From: Pantoea alhagi
GTDB taxonomy: Bacteria; Pseudomonadota; Gammaproteobacteria; Enterobacterales; Enterobacteriaceae
Assembly: GCF_002101395.1 (NCBI RefSeq)
Contig: NZ_CP019706.1
Location: forward strand, 4,092,001 to 4,156,000
Direction: 5' to 3'
Length of the DNA: 64,000 bases
The position numbers and the translations under genes are program-made. The number at the start of each line of letters is the position of its first letter. Within the stretch, counting starts at the first letter, position 1. Below are positions 26,953 to 35,611 of the stretch, one piece after another. The notes under the pieces were generated by a model. It was given only the letters and a program-made list of their open reading frames with translations. It did no database searches and was not told where the DNA came from.

Positions 26953-28257
26953 TTAATGCAGCTTCAGGCGTGGACGGATCACCCGGTTGATGCTGCCCAC
27001 CAGCATCATCAGACCAGTTTTGAAGTAGCCGTGCAGCGCAATCTGGTGCATACGATAAAGCGAGATGTAGACGAAACGCGCAATGCGTCCTTCCACCATC
27101 ATTGAACCGCGCATCAGGTTACCCATCAGGCTGCCTACGGTACTGAACCGGGAAAGCGAAACCAGCGAACCGTGATCTTTATAAACATAAGGTTTCAGCG
27201 GCTGCTGACGCATTTGCGCCAGGATGTTTTCCAGCGCCTTCGAAGCCATCTGATGTGCCGACTGCGCACGCGGCGGCACAAATCCGCCGGATGGCAACGC
27301 ACAGGAGGCGCAGTCGCCGATGGCGTAGATATCGTCATCCAGCGTGGTTTGCAGCGTCTCTTTCACCACCAGCTGATTAATCCGGTTGGTTTCCAGTCCG
27401 CCAATATCTTTCATAAAATCTGGCGCTTTGATGCCCGCTGCCCAGACCATCAGATCTGCTTCGATAAAGTCGCCGCTTTTGGTATGCAGGCCATGTTTAT
27501 CCGCGCTGGTGACCATGGTTTGCGTCAGCACCTGCACACCCAGTTTGGTCAGTTCCTGATGCGCCGCTGCGGAAATACGTGCCGGCAGCGCTGGCAGAAT
27601 GCGTTCGCCCGCTTCCACCAGCGTAACGTTCAGCACCTGATTATCCAGCCCTTTGTAGCCGTAACTGTGCAGCTGTTTTACTGCGTTATGCAGCTCAGCA
27701 GAAAGCTCAACGCCCGTTGCGCCGCCGCCTACAATCGCAATATTGATTTTCCCCTGCCGGTCGGCATTGGCTGAATACTTCAGGAACAGGTTAAGCATTT
27801 CATTATGGAAACGCTGCGCCTGATGCGGGTTATCGAGGAAGATGCAGTGATCTTTCACGCCCGGCGTACCGAAATCATTCGAGGTGCTGCCCAGCGCCAT
27901 AACCAGCGTGTCGTAAGGCACTTCACGCGCCGGAACCAGCACTTCGCCCTGCGCATCACGAATTTCCGCCAGCTGCAGCCGCTTGTTTTCCCGATCGATA
28001 TCGGTGAGCGACCCCAGCTGGAACTGGAAGTGATGATTACGCGCATGGGCCAGGTAGCTGAGCGCATCGATGCCTTCATCCAGCGATCCGGTTGCCACTT
28101 CATGCAACAGTGGTTTCCATAAATGACTATGGTTGCGATCGATCAGCGTAATTTCCGCTTTCTGACGGCGACCCAGCTTGTGCCCCAGCTGCGTTGCCAG
28201 CTCCAGACCACCGGCTCCCCCACCAACGATAACAATTTTTCTCAACGGTGTAGTCAA
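26953..28257 (-). CDS. ndh: NADH:quinone oxidoreductase II
   Basis: Ndh is the single-subunit, non-proton-pumping NADH dehydrogenase of the aerobic chain. It has two Rossmann motifs: FAD (IVGGGAGGLELA, about 9-20) and NADH (IVGGGATGVELS, about 172-183), and a second FAD motif IYAIGDCASC. The C-terminal amphipathic helices (RFVYISLYRMHQIALHGY...) bind the membrane. The start is TTG 28257 with AAGGGGGT upstream, giving MTTPLRKIVIVGG and 434 aa, exactly as E. coli; the frame is open far upstream but has no homology there. Confidence 0.97.
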   Translation of the reverse strand: MTTPLRKIVIVGGGAGGLELATQLGHKLGRRQKAEITLIDRNHSHLWKPLLHEVATGSLDEGIDALSYLAHARNHHFQFQLGSLTDIDRENKRLQLAEIRDAQGEVLVPAREVPYDTLVMALGSTSNDFGTPGVKDHCIFLDNPHQAQRFHNEMLNLFLKYSANADRQGKINIAIVGGGATGVELSAELHNAVKQLHSYGYKGLDNQVLNVTLVEAGERILPALPARISAAAHQELTKLGVQVLTQTMVTSADKHGLHTKSGDFIEADLMVWAAGIKAPDFMKDIGGLETNRINQLVVKETLQTTLDDDIYAIGDCASCALPSGGFVPPRAQSAHQMASKALENILAQMRQQPLKPYVYKDHGSLVSLSRFSTVGSLMGNLMRGSMMVEGRIARFVYISLYRMHQIALHGYFKTGLMMLVGSINRVIRPRLKLH

Positions 28258-28372
28258 AATGACCCCCTTAAAATGTAAACCAAAAGTTAACCAAAGGTTA
28301 ATGAAAACCTTAATTAACATAGGGTTGCGAGTTAAATCGCGAGCTGAAATCAGAATAACATGACGGGGTAAG

Positions 28373-28385
28373 TTGGTCATACCAA
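28373..28385. promoter_or_regulatory. PdhR-type operator before ndh
   Basis: TTGGTCATACCAA is a perfect inverted repeat TTGGT-N3-ACCAA, the core of the PdhR box. PdhR is known to repress ndh in E. coli, which links respiration to pyruvate. It lies immediately beside the FNR box. Confidence 0.65.
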
Positions 28386-28387
28386 AT

Positions 28388-28401
28388 TTGATGCAGATCA
28401 A
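28388..28401. promoter_or_regulatory. FNR box before ndh
   Basis: TTGATGCAGATCAA matches the FNR consensus TTGAT-N4-ATCAA at all ten specified bases. FNR represses ndh under anaerobiosis in E. coli. Confidence 0.8.
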
Positions 28402-28437
28402 TTTTCCTACAATAAGTCGGATTATTGACCATAAAAA

Positions 28438-28467
28438 AGCGGGCGATTGTCGGGCAATCATCCCGCT
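28438..28467 (-). terminator. ycfP operon terminator
   Basis: AGCGGG-GATTG pairs with CAATC-CCCGCT (one small bulge) and is followed on the minus strand by TTTTTT. It ends the hinT-to-ycfP cluster and lies just upstream of the ndh control sites. Confidence 0.75.
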
Positions 28468-28476
28468 AAACAGGCA

Positions 28477-29019
28477 TTAGCCGAGGGTTTTAAACGCTTT
28501 AATACGCTGTAAGTGGGGAGAAAGACTGGGGAATTTATGAGGCTGCTTTTCGTCCCAGACAATTTCATACCAGGGTTGCAGCGCTTCTGCTGTGCGTTGA
28601 CTGTCAAGGATACCGTCGTGGCGCGAAAGCAGCGTCAGGCAGCGGTCGCGGTTTTTCTCACGGAAATTACTTACGCACTTGGTAGCAATATCAGGATACT
28701 CTTCCGGCCGATCGATTTTGCCCGCCATGTTTTCCTGCGGCCAAAGATTAGGGTTAACCATCACCTGGCGAATATCACATAAAAAACCAATGCGCTCAGC
28801 CCAGAAGCCTCCCAGACCGACGCCACAAATCAGTGGCCGTTCATCGACATTCAGCATCAGCATCTTATCGGTCTCTTTCAGCAGATGCTGCATATCATGT
28901 TTCGGATGGCGTGTGCTGTAGCTCAGCAGCCGCACATCAGGATCGATAAACTGCAGCTGCAAAACTTTTTCATGGTTACCCGGACTAGTGGAATCGAAAC
29001 CGTGCAGATAAATAATCAT
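28477..29019 (-). CDS. ycfP: alpha/beta-fold protein YcfP (UPF0227)
   Basis: YcfP is a conserved enterobacterial protein of 180 aa with an alpha/beta-hydrolase fold: MIIYLHGFDSTSPGNHEK at the N-terminus and the elbow-like CGVGLGGFWAERIGF. The elbow has Gly where a nucleophile would be, as also in E. coli, so catalysis is doubtful. The start MIIYLHGF (29019) follows the family; four further codons are open upstream. It is last in the hinT-ycfL-lpoB-thiK-nagZ-ycfP cluster. Confidence 0.92.
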   Translation of the reverse strand: MIIYLHGFDSTSPGNHEKVLQLQFIDPDVRLLSYSTRHPKHDMQHLLKETDKMLMLNVDERPLICGVGLGGFWAERIGFLCDIRQVMVNPNLWPQENMAGKIDRPEEYPDIATKCVSNFREKNRDRCLTLLSRHDGILDSQRTAEALQPWYEIVWDEKQPHKFPSLSPHLQRIKAFKTLG

Positions 29020-29057
29020 GGCTATCCTCACCGTTACTTAGCCTGCCGGGTTTCCTG

Positions 29058-30095
29058 TTAGTGACCCGACGCCTTATGCTCCAGCCAGCGCGCCTGTAAT
29101 GCGCTCAGCTGTTGGCTGGCGCGCTGCCAACGTGCAGAATCGAGCAGCTGCTGGCGGTTAAATGTCCCACGATGATACAGGCGGCTCACCTGTTCTGCTT
29201 TGATCGGCGGCAGGTTATCCAGCACGCTAACCGCGCCTTTACGATCGTTGCAAACCAGAATCATATCGCAGCCGGCATCCAGCGAGGCGCGCGCGCGCTC
29301 CGCATAGCTGCCCATAATCGCTGCCCCCTCCATCGATAAATCGTCAGAGAAGATAATGCCGTTAAAGCCCAGTTCAGTACGCAGCACCTGCTTCAGCCAG
29401 TATGAAGAGCCGCTGGCCGGGCGCGGGTCTACCTGCGAGTAGATAACGTGCGCCGGCATAATCGCGTCCAGCGCATTCTCATCGATCATCTGCTGAAAAA
29501 TGGCCATGTCATGCTGGCGGATAGTGGCCTTATCACGCTCATCGCGCGGCGTCTCTTTATGTGAGTCAGCGCTGACTGCGCCATGACCGGGAAAATGTTT
29601 ACCGGTGGTTTTCATGCCAGCTTCGCGCATACCAGCAATGAAACAGCGCGCCACACGCAACGCAATAGCGGGATCTTCATGGAAAGCGCGGTCGCCAATC
29701 GCGGCGCTGATATGTCCAATATCCAGTACCGGCGCAAAGCTGATATCGATATCCATTGCCATCATCTCCGCCGCCATCAGCCAGCCTGCCTCCTGTGCCA
29801 GCCTGTCCGCCTGCTCCTGGCTGTTCAGCGCGGCAAAGGACTGCATGGCCGGCAGGTTGGTAAAGCCGTCACGAAAGCGCTGCACCCGCCCGCCCTCCTG
29901 ATCGACCGCGACCACCAGCCGCGCATGAGATGCGGTGCGAATCTGACGCACCAGTTCACTCAGCTGAGCGGGATCGTGATAGTTACGCGCGAATAAAATC
30001 AGCCCGCCCACCAGCGGGTGCGCCAGAATTTCGCGCTCTTCGGCGTCCAGCTCATAGCTTGCCACGTCCAACATTACCGGACCGGGTATCGACAT
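29058..30095 (-). CDS. nagZ: beta-N-acetylhexosaminidase NagZ
   Basis: NagZ is a cytoplasmic GH3 enzyme cutting GlcNAc from 1,6-anhydroMurNAc-peptides in wall recycling, and so also shapes AmpC induction. In 345 aa (E. coli 341) the KHFPGHG motif (166-172) and the acid/base pair Asp177-x-His179 in SADSHKETPRD are clear; the nucleophile Asp is in IIFSDDLSMEGA. GGAGGAAT precedes the ATG. NagK, encoded elsewhere in this window, phosphorylates the GlcNAc released. Confidence 0.97.
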   Translation of the reverse strand: MSIPGPVMLDVASYELDAEEREILAHPLVGGLILFARNYHDPAQLSELVRQIRTASHARLVVAVDQEGGRVQRFRDGFTNLPAMQSFAALNSQEQADRLAQEAGWLMAAEMMAMDIDISFAPVLDIGHISAAIGDRAFHEDPAIALRVARCFIAGMREAGMKTTGKHFPGHGAVSADSHKETPRDERDKATIRQHDMAIFQQMIDENALDAIMPAHVIYSQVDPRPASGSSYWLKQVLRTELGFNGIIFSDDLSMEGAAIMGSYAERARASLDAGCDMILVCNDRKGAVSVLDNLPPIKAEQVSRLYHRGTFNRQQLLDSARWQRASQQLSALQARWLEHKASGH

Positions 30096-30152
30096 GATGA
30101 TTCCTCCTGTAAAAACTGGCGCACATCATAGCCGGAATGCAGAAACAGCGCG

Positions 30153-30983
30153 CTAAATTTGTCGCCAGGCGGCAATAGCCCGTTGATGCAGCGCCGGATC
30201 GCCACTCTGCTCCCAGCGCAGCTGATACCAGCTGGCCATCAACAGATGTAGCCAGGGCTGCCAGCGCCTGACCTGCCGCTTAAGCGCCCTGAGATCCAGC
30301 CGATTACTGCAGGCATAATCAGCCAGTAGCGTCGCACGTTGTGCAGCGTTCAGACTGTTGCCGCTGATGATAGCAGCCAGTTCCAGCGCTATATCGCCAT
30401 CGGCGGCATACTCCCAGTCAATCAGCCGCAAGCCGTCAGGATGCGCCAGCAGGTTGCCCGGATGGATATCCATATGCAGCAGTCCCAGCCGCAGCGGCGG
30501 CGGTTCTCCCTGACGCGCCAGCTGACGTAGTCGTCGCAGCCAGCGCGGATTGCGTTGACGGCACTGTCGCCAGTAGTGGTGCAATAATGGCAGCAGCTGT
30601 AGCCGATAACCGCTAAGCGGCTGATGATGCAACCGTGTTAACAGCGAAACCAGTTCAGTCTGACGAGCCAGAAATTCCTTTTCCGCCAGCGTCTCGCCCG
30701 GCAGCCATTCCAGCAGCAGCCAGCGCCGATCGATCGCCAGCGCACGCGGTGCCAGTCCGCTGGCGGTTAAACCCCGTAGCAGATGCCATTCGCGTTGGCG
30801 AGAGATAAAAGGGATCGGCTGATGTGGGATTCGGCGTGCCAGCCAGCATTGCTGGCCACATACTACTTTCCCGGATAGTCCGGTAAGGCCATTCAGCGGA
30901 TAAAAATAACCGGCAGACGAAGCTGCCGGCTGGAGTCGTTCAATCAGCGCCTGCAGGGCGGTATCAATGCTGGACGCTGCCAT
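30153..30983 (-). CDS. thiK: thiamine kinase
   Basis: ThiK phosphorylates salvaged thiamine to thiamine monophosphate. The 276-aa product is a short aminoglycoside-phosphotransferase-like kinase: HMDIHPGNLL catalytic loop and LRLIDWEYA metal-binding motif are visible, preceded by LEWLPGETL in the hinge. Its 5' end overlaps the 3' end of lpoB by 20 bp, implying translational coupling. No unusual features. Confidence 0.9.
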   Translation of the reverse strand: MAASSIDTALQALIERLQPAASSAGYFYPLNGLTGLSGKVVCGQQCWLARRIPHQPIPFISRQREWHLLRGLTASGLAPRALAIDRRWLLLEWLPGETLAEKEFLARQTELVSLLTRLHHQPLSGYRLQLLPLLHHYWRQCRQRNPRWLRRLRQLARQGEPPPLRLGLLHMDIHPGNLLAHPDGLRLIDWEYAADGDIALELAAIISGNSLNAAQRATLLADYACSNRLDLRALKRQVRRWQPWLHLLMASWYQLRWEQSGDPALHQRAIAAWRQI

Positions 30984-31569
30984 TTCCTGACCAGATAATT
31001 TCTCCAGTTTGCACCAGCATCAGCTGCATCTGCAGTTCAGGCGCTTTTACGTCGCCCTGTGCATTACTGTAAAGCACATACTGCGCGCCAACGTAGCGAG
31101 CCAGGCCGATCGCTTTGCTACGTGAATTCAGGCTGTCTTCAGGCGATAGCCCCAGCGTTTGCCTTGCCTGCATCAGCTGCTGCTGGGTAACCAGCGTAAA
31201 GGTATTATTGCTTGCCAGGGCATTTTGCAGCGCTGCTGTTGCCTTCGCGGTTTGCAGGCTGCCATTGGTGCTGTTCTTGATCCGATCTACCAGCAATACG
31301 CTGCCGGGCGTGATGCCCTGGGCCTGTAGCATCTGCGCCACCAGCGGCTGTACGCTGGCATCCCAGTTTATCGTTTTTAGCTTCGGCGGCTGCGGCACCG
31401 TTTCGCCCGGCTGCGGACTGGTAATCGGCGGCGGCTGTACCACAACCGGCGGCGTCGTTGGCTGCACGGGTTCCACCGGCGCCGGTGGTTGTTGCTGTTG
31501 ATTATTAATACAGCCCGCCAGAACGAATGCCAGCAGCATGACGCCGGAGAGTTTTAAACGCCTGAACAC
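30964..31569 (-). CDS. lpoB: penicillin-binding protein activator LpoB
   Basis: LpoB is the outer-membrane lipoprotein that activates PBP1B. The 201-aa precursor has a lipobox LAGC (lipid Cys20) with Asn-Asn following, so the Lol system should send it outward. A Pro/Gln-rich disordered linker (about 24-66) spans the periplasm and a globular domain follows (VDRIKNSTNG..., SPEDSLNSRSKAIGLARYVGAQYVLYS). E. coli LpoB is 213 aa. It lies between ycfL and thiK. Confidence 0.95.
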   Translation of the reverse strand: MFRRLKLSGVMLLAFVLAGCINNQQQQPPAPVEPVQPTTPPVVVQPPPITSPQPGETVPQPPKLKTINWDASVQPLVAQMLQAQGITPGSVLLVDRIKNSTNGSLQTAKATAALQNALASNNTFTLVTQQQLMQARQTLGLSPEDSLNSRSKAIGLARYVGAQYVLYSNAQGDVKAPELQMQLMLVQTGEIIWSGNGSVQH

Positions 31570-31580
31570 AGTATTTCCCC

Positions 31581-31949
31581 TTACAAATAAATATAGAGAC
31601 GAACTTTACTGGCCATCAGATTGCCCATCTGCGAACTGATTTCAACCCGCTGATTTGCGGGAACCACCAGCGTGCGGGGCGTTTCAAAAGGCTGAATTTC
31701 CAGTCCTTTATCATCGTACCAGTAGAAACGATAGTGCACGGTAACCGGTTTGTTTTGCTGATTCTCCAGCGTGCTTACTGCCCGCTGCTGTCCGGCCTGT
31801 TCAGAAAGAGTGGGTTTGCTGGGCAAAATTCCCGCCGAAAGCACGGACGATTCCATAATCAGCGCCTGTGAGGTGTTGATCACAGGTTTATCGCTGCTAC
31901 AGGCGACCAGCGTCAAAACCAGAGGCAGACTGGTTAATAAAGCGCGCAT
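31581..31949 (-). CDS. ycfL: putative lipoprotein YcfL (DUF1425)
   Basis: This small lipoprotein of unknown function has 122 aa. MRALLTSLPLVLTLVACSS carries a lipobox VAC with Cys17. The conserved block VTVHYRFYWYDDKGLE and the tail KVRLYIYL match E. coli YcfL. The frame is open upstream to 32000, but the signal peptide sets the start at 31949. Its position next to lpoB is conserved; a role in wall synthesis is only inferred from that. Confidence 0.88.
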   Translation of the reverse strand: MRALLTSLPLVLTLVACSSDKPVINTSQALIMESSVLSAGILPSKPTLSEQAGQQRAVSTLENQQNKPVTVHYRFYWYDDKGLEIQPFETPRTLVVPANQRVEISSQMGNLMASKVRLYIYL

Positions 31950-31969
31950 GATGGCGTTCCGCACGTTAA

Positions 31970-32320
31970 TTAAAGGCTTAGCATCGGCCCCAGTGGGCAA
32001 CCACCGACCAGGTGCATATGGATATGATAAACTTCCTGGCCACCATGACGATTGCAGTTAACAATCAGTCGGTAACCATCCTCAGCAATACCTTCCTTTT
32101 TAGCGATTTTCGCCGCCACGGTGAACATACGTCCCATGGCCTGCTCATGTGCTTCGCTGACATTGTTCGCGGTCGGGATTAAAATATTCGGCACAATCAA
32201 TACATGGGTTGGCGCTTTGGGAGAAATATCCCGGAAAGCCGTTACCAGTTCATCCTGATAAACAATATCGGCCGGAATTTCACGACGAATAATTTTACTG
32301 AAAATAGTTTCTTCAGCCAT
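31970..32320 (-). CDS. hinT: purine nucleoside phosphoramidase HinT
   Basis: HinT is a HIT-family hydrolase of adenosine 5'-phosphoramidates. Its 116-aa product has the triad EVYHIHMHLVGG (His99, His101, His103) and HVLIVPN. MAEETIFSKIIRREIP sets the start at 32320; longer in-frame extension (to 32446) has no homology. E. coli HinT is 119 aa; the C-terminus here is slightly shorter (PMLSL). It heads the cluster running to ycfP. Confidence 0.96.
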   Translation of the reverse strand: MAEETIFSKIIRREIPADIVYQDELVTAFRDISPKAPTHVLIVPNILIPTANNVSEAHEQAMGRMFTVAAKIAKKEGIAEDGYRLIVNCNRHGGQEVYHIHMHLVGGCPLGPMLSL

Positions 32321-32492
32321 GATGCATATCCTTAGCAGAGACGTAAGCATGGAGTATGAGCGAGAATTTCGTTTTCTTTCAACCTTCCTGCTGTTTTTCT
32401 TTTGTTTCACCTGCCGTAGTGCCACTTTTTTGTACAGCCCTGACAAGCGGGCCGATTTTTTGTGCGGTTTTTCGCATTCTCACAGACTTCTT

Positions 32493-32521
32493 CTGACAGA
32501 AATAAAACACCGTTTTATAAA
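32493..32521 (+). promoter_or_regulatory. rhiT promoter with KdgR-like operator
   Basis: CTGACA (32493-32498), 17 bp, TATAAA (32516-32521) make a good sigma-70 promoter. The perfect palindrome ATAAAAC-ACC-GTTTTAT (32502-32518) fills the spacer and overlaps the -10. It resembles the KdgR box core TGAAAC-N3-GTTTCA, differing by one symmetric G-to-A change. KdgR represses pectin genes, so the site suits the downstream rhamnogalacturonan genes. Confidence 0.6.
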
Positions 32522-32683
32522 TTAGAGGCAGGGCATGTTTTCCTTTGTTTTTTTGCCACTCAACGCCTTTTCCTAGCCAAAACGCGAAGGTTTGCCCTCT
32601 CCCGCCATTCTACCTTCTGGGGTAATCCGTCTGAGCTGTCGGAGTCCGTGCGTTTTTTAATGGTTATGACGAGGAGATTGACA

Positions 32684-34276
32684 ATGCCAGTGCGTAAAAT
32701 TGGTTTACGGCATTACCTGGCTTATGGATCGGGCGACTTTTTGGGTGCCGGCACTACAGCCCTGACGGCAGCATGGCTGCTCTATTTCTATACCACTTTC
32801 TGCGGCCTGACGCCGATTGAAGCAACCTTTATCTTTGCTATGGCGCGCGTGCTGGATGCAGTGGTCAGCCCGCTGATGGGCTTCCTTACCGATAACTTTG
32901 GCTCTACTCGCCTCGGCAAGCGCTTTGGACGCCGCAAGTTTTTTATTCTGCTCGGCATTCCCTGCGTATTCAGCTATAGCCTGATGTGGGTCGGCGATAT
33001 GAGTTACCTTTACTACCTGCTGACCTATCTGCTGTTTGATATTGTCTACACCATGATTCTGGTGCCTTATGAAACGCTGGTCCCGGAAATGACCGACGAT
33101 TTCAAAAAGAAAACCAAGTTTTCCGGCGCACGTATCGCACTGGCTCAGCTTTCCGCTATTCTGGCCGCTTTCCTGCCGGGCGTGCTGATCAATCACTTCG
33201 GCAAAGATAACGCCGTCTCCTTCTTTTATGCCAGCCTGGTATTTTCGGTGATTTGCGCCATTGTGCTGACGCTGGTTTGGTTTTTCACCTGGGAACGCGC
33301 ACCAGAAGATTTTTCTGAAGAGTCACGCCGCGCTGAGGCGGAAAAACAGCAGCTGACGCTGGCGCAAAGCCTGAAGCGTCTGTATGTCGAACTGGCCTCC
33401 ACCCTTCGCATCCGTATTTTCCGTCAGCATCTGGGCATGTACCTCGGCGGCTATATTGCACAGGATGTGTTTAATGCAGTCTTTACCTGGTATGTGGTTT
33501 TCGTGCTGATGCAGAGCGCGCAGATCGCCTCCAACCTGATGGGCACGATGGCTATTCTGCAATTTATCGCTGTGATGGGCATGATCCCGCTTTGTATTCG
33601 CCTTGGTCCTGCACCTTCCTATCGTCTGGTCGTGACGCTGTTTGGTCTGAGCGCCCTCTCTTATGCCGGGCTCTGGTATACCGGCATGAACGATAACATG
33701 GCGCTGCTGGTGTTGATCTCCGCGCTGGCGGGCCTGGGCCGTGGTGGCATCAACTATGTGCCGTGGAATATCTACACCTACATCGCGGATGTTGACGAGG
33801 TGATCACCGGCCAGCGTCGCGAAGGGATTTTCGCCGGCATCATGACGTTAACGCGTAAGGCTTCGCAGGCTGGCGCAGTCATGCTGGTGGGAATTGTCTT
33901 ACAGCTTTCCGGCTTCGTTTCCGGTCAGGCTAATCAGAGCGATAACGTTCAGCACACCATTCTGTTGATTCTGAGCGTGGGTACGCTGTGCGTACTGGCG
34001 ATCGGCTTCTTTATCTCTCTGCGCTTTCGCCTGAACCTGCAGACGCATTCAGTACTGCGTGAAGAGACCCAAAAAATGCGCCAGGCAGGACGTCCGGTGC
34101 CAGAGAACCTGACGCCTGCAGCGCGTGCAACGGTGGAAACGCTGGCCGGAATGCCTTATGAAAACCTTTGGGGCAACAATAACATAGGCTTTCTTAATCG
34201 CCATAAATCCCCGGCGCCGCCGCTACGGCCTGCTCAGGCTGTAGGCGCGGTGCAACCACATACGTTAAAACGATAG
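32684..34276 (+). CDS. rhiT: GPH-family rhamnogalacturonide transporter, RhiT-like
   Basis: This 530-aa permease of the glycoside-pentoside-hexuronide:cation symporter type has about 12 membrane segments and the family motif DNFGSTRLGKRFGRRKFFILLG after the third. ATG 32684 has GAGGAG 7 bp upstream; the open frame continues upstream without homology. A GH105 unsaturated rhamnogalacturonyl hydrolase follows after 7 bp. This mirrors the rhiTN pair of Dickeya, where RhiT imports oligosaccharides released from pectin rhamnogalacturonan I. The name is by context and family, not by direct comparison. Confidence 0.82.
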   Translation: MPVRKIGLRHYLAYGSGDFLGAGTTALTAAWLLYFYTTFCGLTPIEATFIFAMARVLDAVVSPLMGFLTDNFGSTRLGKRFGRRKFFILLGIPCVFSYSLMWVGDMSYLYYLLTYLLFDIVYTMILVPYETLVPEMTDDFKKKTKFSGARIALAQLSAILAAFLPGVLINHFGKDNAVSFFYASLVFSVICAIVLTLVWFFTWERAPEDFSEESRRAEAEKQQLTLAQSLKRLYVELASTLRIRIFRQHLGMYLGGYIAQDVFNAVFTWYVVFVLMQSAQIASNLMGTMAILQFIAVMGMIPLCIRLGPAPSYRLVVTLFGLSALSYAGLWYTGMNDNMALLVLISALAGLGRGGINYVPWNIYTYIADVDEVITGQRREGIFAGIMTLTRKASQAGAVMLVGIVLQLSGFVSGQANQSDNVQHTILLILSVGTLCVLAIGFFISLRFRLNLQTHSVLREETQKMRQAGRPVPENLTPAARATVETLAGMPYENLWGNNNIGFLNRHKSPAPPLRPAQAVGAVQPHTLKR

Positions 34277-34283
34277 GATCTGA

Positions 34284-35426
34284 ATGATGACGGTATTTCC
34301 TGTAAAGCATAGCGCTCTGCTGCGTCAGCCTGAATTTCTGGTGCCGCGTCCCGAGCTGGTAACGCTGATTGAAAAGCTAACCGACAACCTGGTAGCGATT
34401 ACTGATGAGAGCGGCGAGTTTCTGTTGCGTCTGGACGATGGCCGGGTGATCGATACCAAAGGCTGGGCTGGCTGGGAATGGACACATGGCATCGGGCTGT
34501 ATGGCATGTATCACTACTATCAGCAAACGGGCGACACAAAAACACTGGCGATTATTGATGACTGGTTCCGTGAGCGGCTGGCAGAAGGTACGCCAACCAA
34601 AAACGTCAATACCGTTTGCCCGCTGTTGACTCTCGCTTATCGCTATGAAGAGACGCGCAATCCTGCGCTGCTGCCGGTGCTGGAGCGTTGGGCGGAATGG
34701 GTGATGTATGAAATGCCGCGTACGGAACAGGGCGGCCTGCAGCATATTGTTTATAACAATGAGAATCATCAGCAGCTGTGGGACGATACGCTGATGATGA
34801 GTGTGTTGCCGCTGGCGAAGATCGGCAAGCTGCTCAACCGCCCGGAATATGTTGAGGAAGCAAGCTATCAGTTTTTATTGCATGTGCAATATTTGATGGA
34901 TCGCGAAACCGGCCTGTGGTTCCACGGCTGGAACTTTGAAGGCCGCCACAATTTTGCCAAAGCGCGCTGGGCGCGTGGTAATAGCTGGCTGACCATCGTC
35001 ATCCCGGAGTTTATTGAACTGATGGCATGGCCGGAACAGCACGCCACGCGCCGTTTCCTGCAGCAGGTGCTGGAAAGCCAGGTGGCGGCGCTGCGCCAGT
35101 GGCAGCATGAAAGCGGTCTGTGGCATACCCTGCTGGACGATCGTGACAGCTATCTGGAAGCGTCTGCCACCGCCGGTTTCGCCTACGGCATATTAAAGGC
35201 GGTGCGTAAGCGTTATCTGTCACGTGACTATCTGCCAATGGCGGAACAGGCGGTAAAAGGCGTGATGCAGCATATCAACAGCGACGGCGAGCTGACGCAG
35301 GTTTCCTTCGGCACGGCAATGGGCAGCGATCTTGACTATTACCGCCAGATACCGCTGACCTCTATGCCTTATGGTCAGGCGATGGCCCTGCTCTGCCTGA
35401 CAGAGTATCTGCGCGTTTATCTTTAA
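34284..35426 (+). CDS. rhiN: GH105 unsaturated rhamnogalacturonyl hydrolase, RhiN-like
   Basis: This enzyme hydrolyses the unsaturated galacturonyl-rhamnose bond left by rhamnogalacturonan lyases. In 380 aa it has the alpha/alpha-barrel signatures of GH105: WEWTHGIGLYGMY, NVNTVCPLL, QLWDDTLMM (165-172, catalytic Asp expected here as in YteR Asp143), ARWARGNSW and a C-terminal LPYGQ-like TSMPYGQAMALL. No signal peptide is present, so it acts in the cytoplasm on the product of the upstream transporter. No terminator with a good T run follows. Confidence 0.88.
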   Translation: MMTVFPVKHSALLRQPEFLVPRPELVTLIEKLTDNLVAITDESGEFLLRLDDGRVIDTKGWAGWEWTHGIGLYGMYHYYQQTGDTKTLAIIDDWFRERLAEGTPTKNVNTVCPLLTLAYRYEETRNPALLPVLERWAEWVMYEMPRTEQGGLQHIVYNNENHQQLWDDTLMMSVLPLAKIGKLLNRPEYVEEASYQFLLHVQYLMDRETGLWFHGWNFEGRHNFAKARWARGNSWLTIVIPEFIELMAWPEQHATRRFLQQVLESQVAALRQWQHESGLWHTLLDDRDSYLEASATAGFAYGILKAVRKRYLSRDYLPMAEQAVKGVMQHINSDGELTQVSFGTAMGSDLDYYRQIPLTSMPYGQAMALLCLTEYLRVYL

Positions 35427-35611
35427 CATTTCTCTACAGTTATTAGCGGCCCTGATGGGGTCGCTATTCGCTACTTTTCCCTCCCCCGCTTAACGCTGCC
35501 GTATTATTAGGCAACGCCCTGCGCACCTTTCGCCTGCGATGCCTGCCGTTACGCCGATCGATAACGCTGTTCATTATTTACACAGCACCTGCCGGGGGAT
35601 ATTATCAATCC

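Noticed and set aside
32461..32484. CRP site upstream of rhiT (TGTGC ... TCACA)
   Set aside because: The half-sites are 14 bp apart instead of 6, so CRP could not bind both as a dimer in the normal way.
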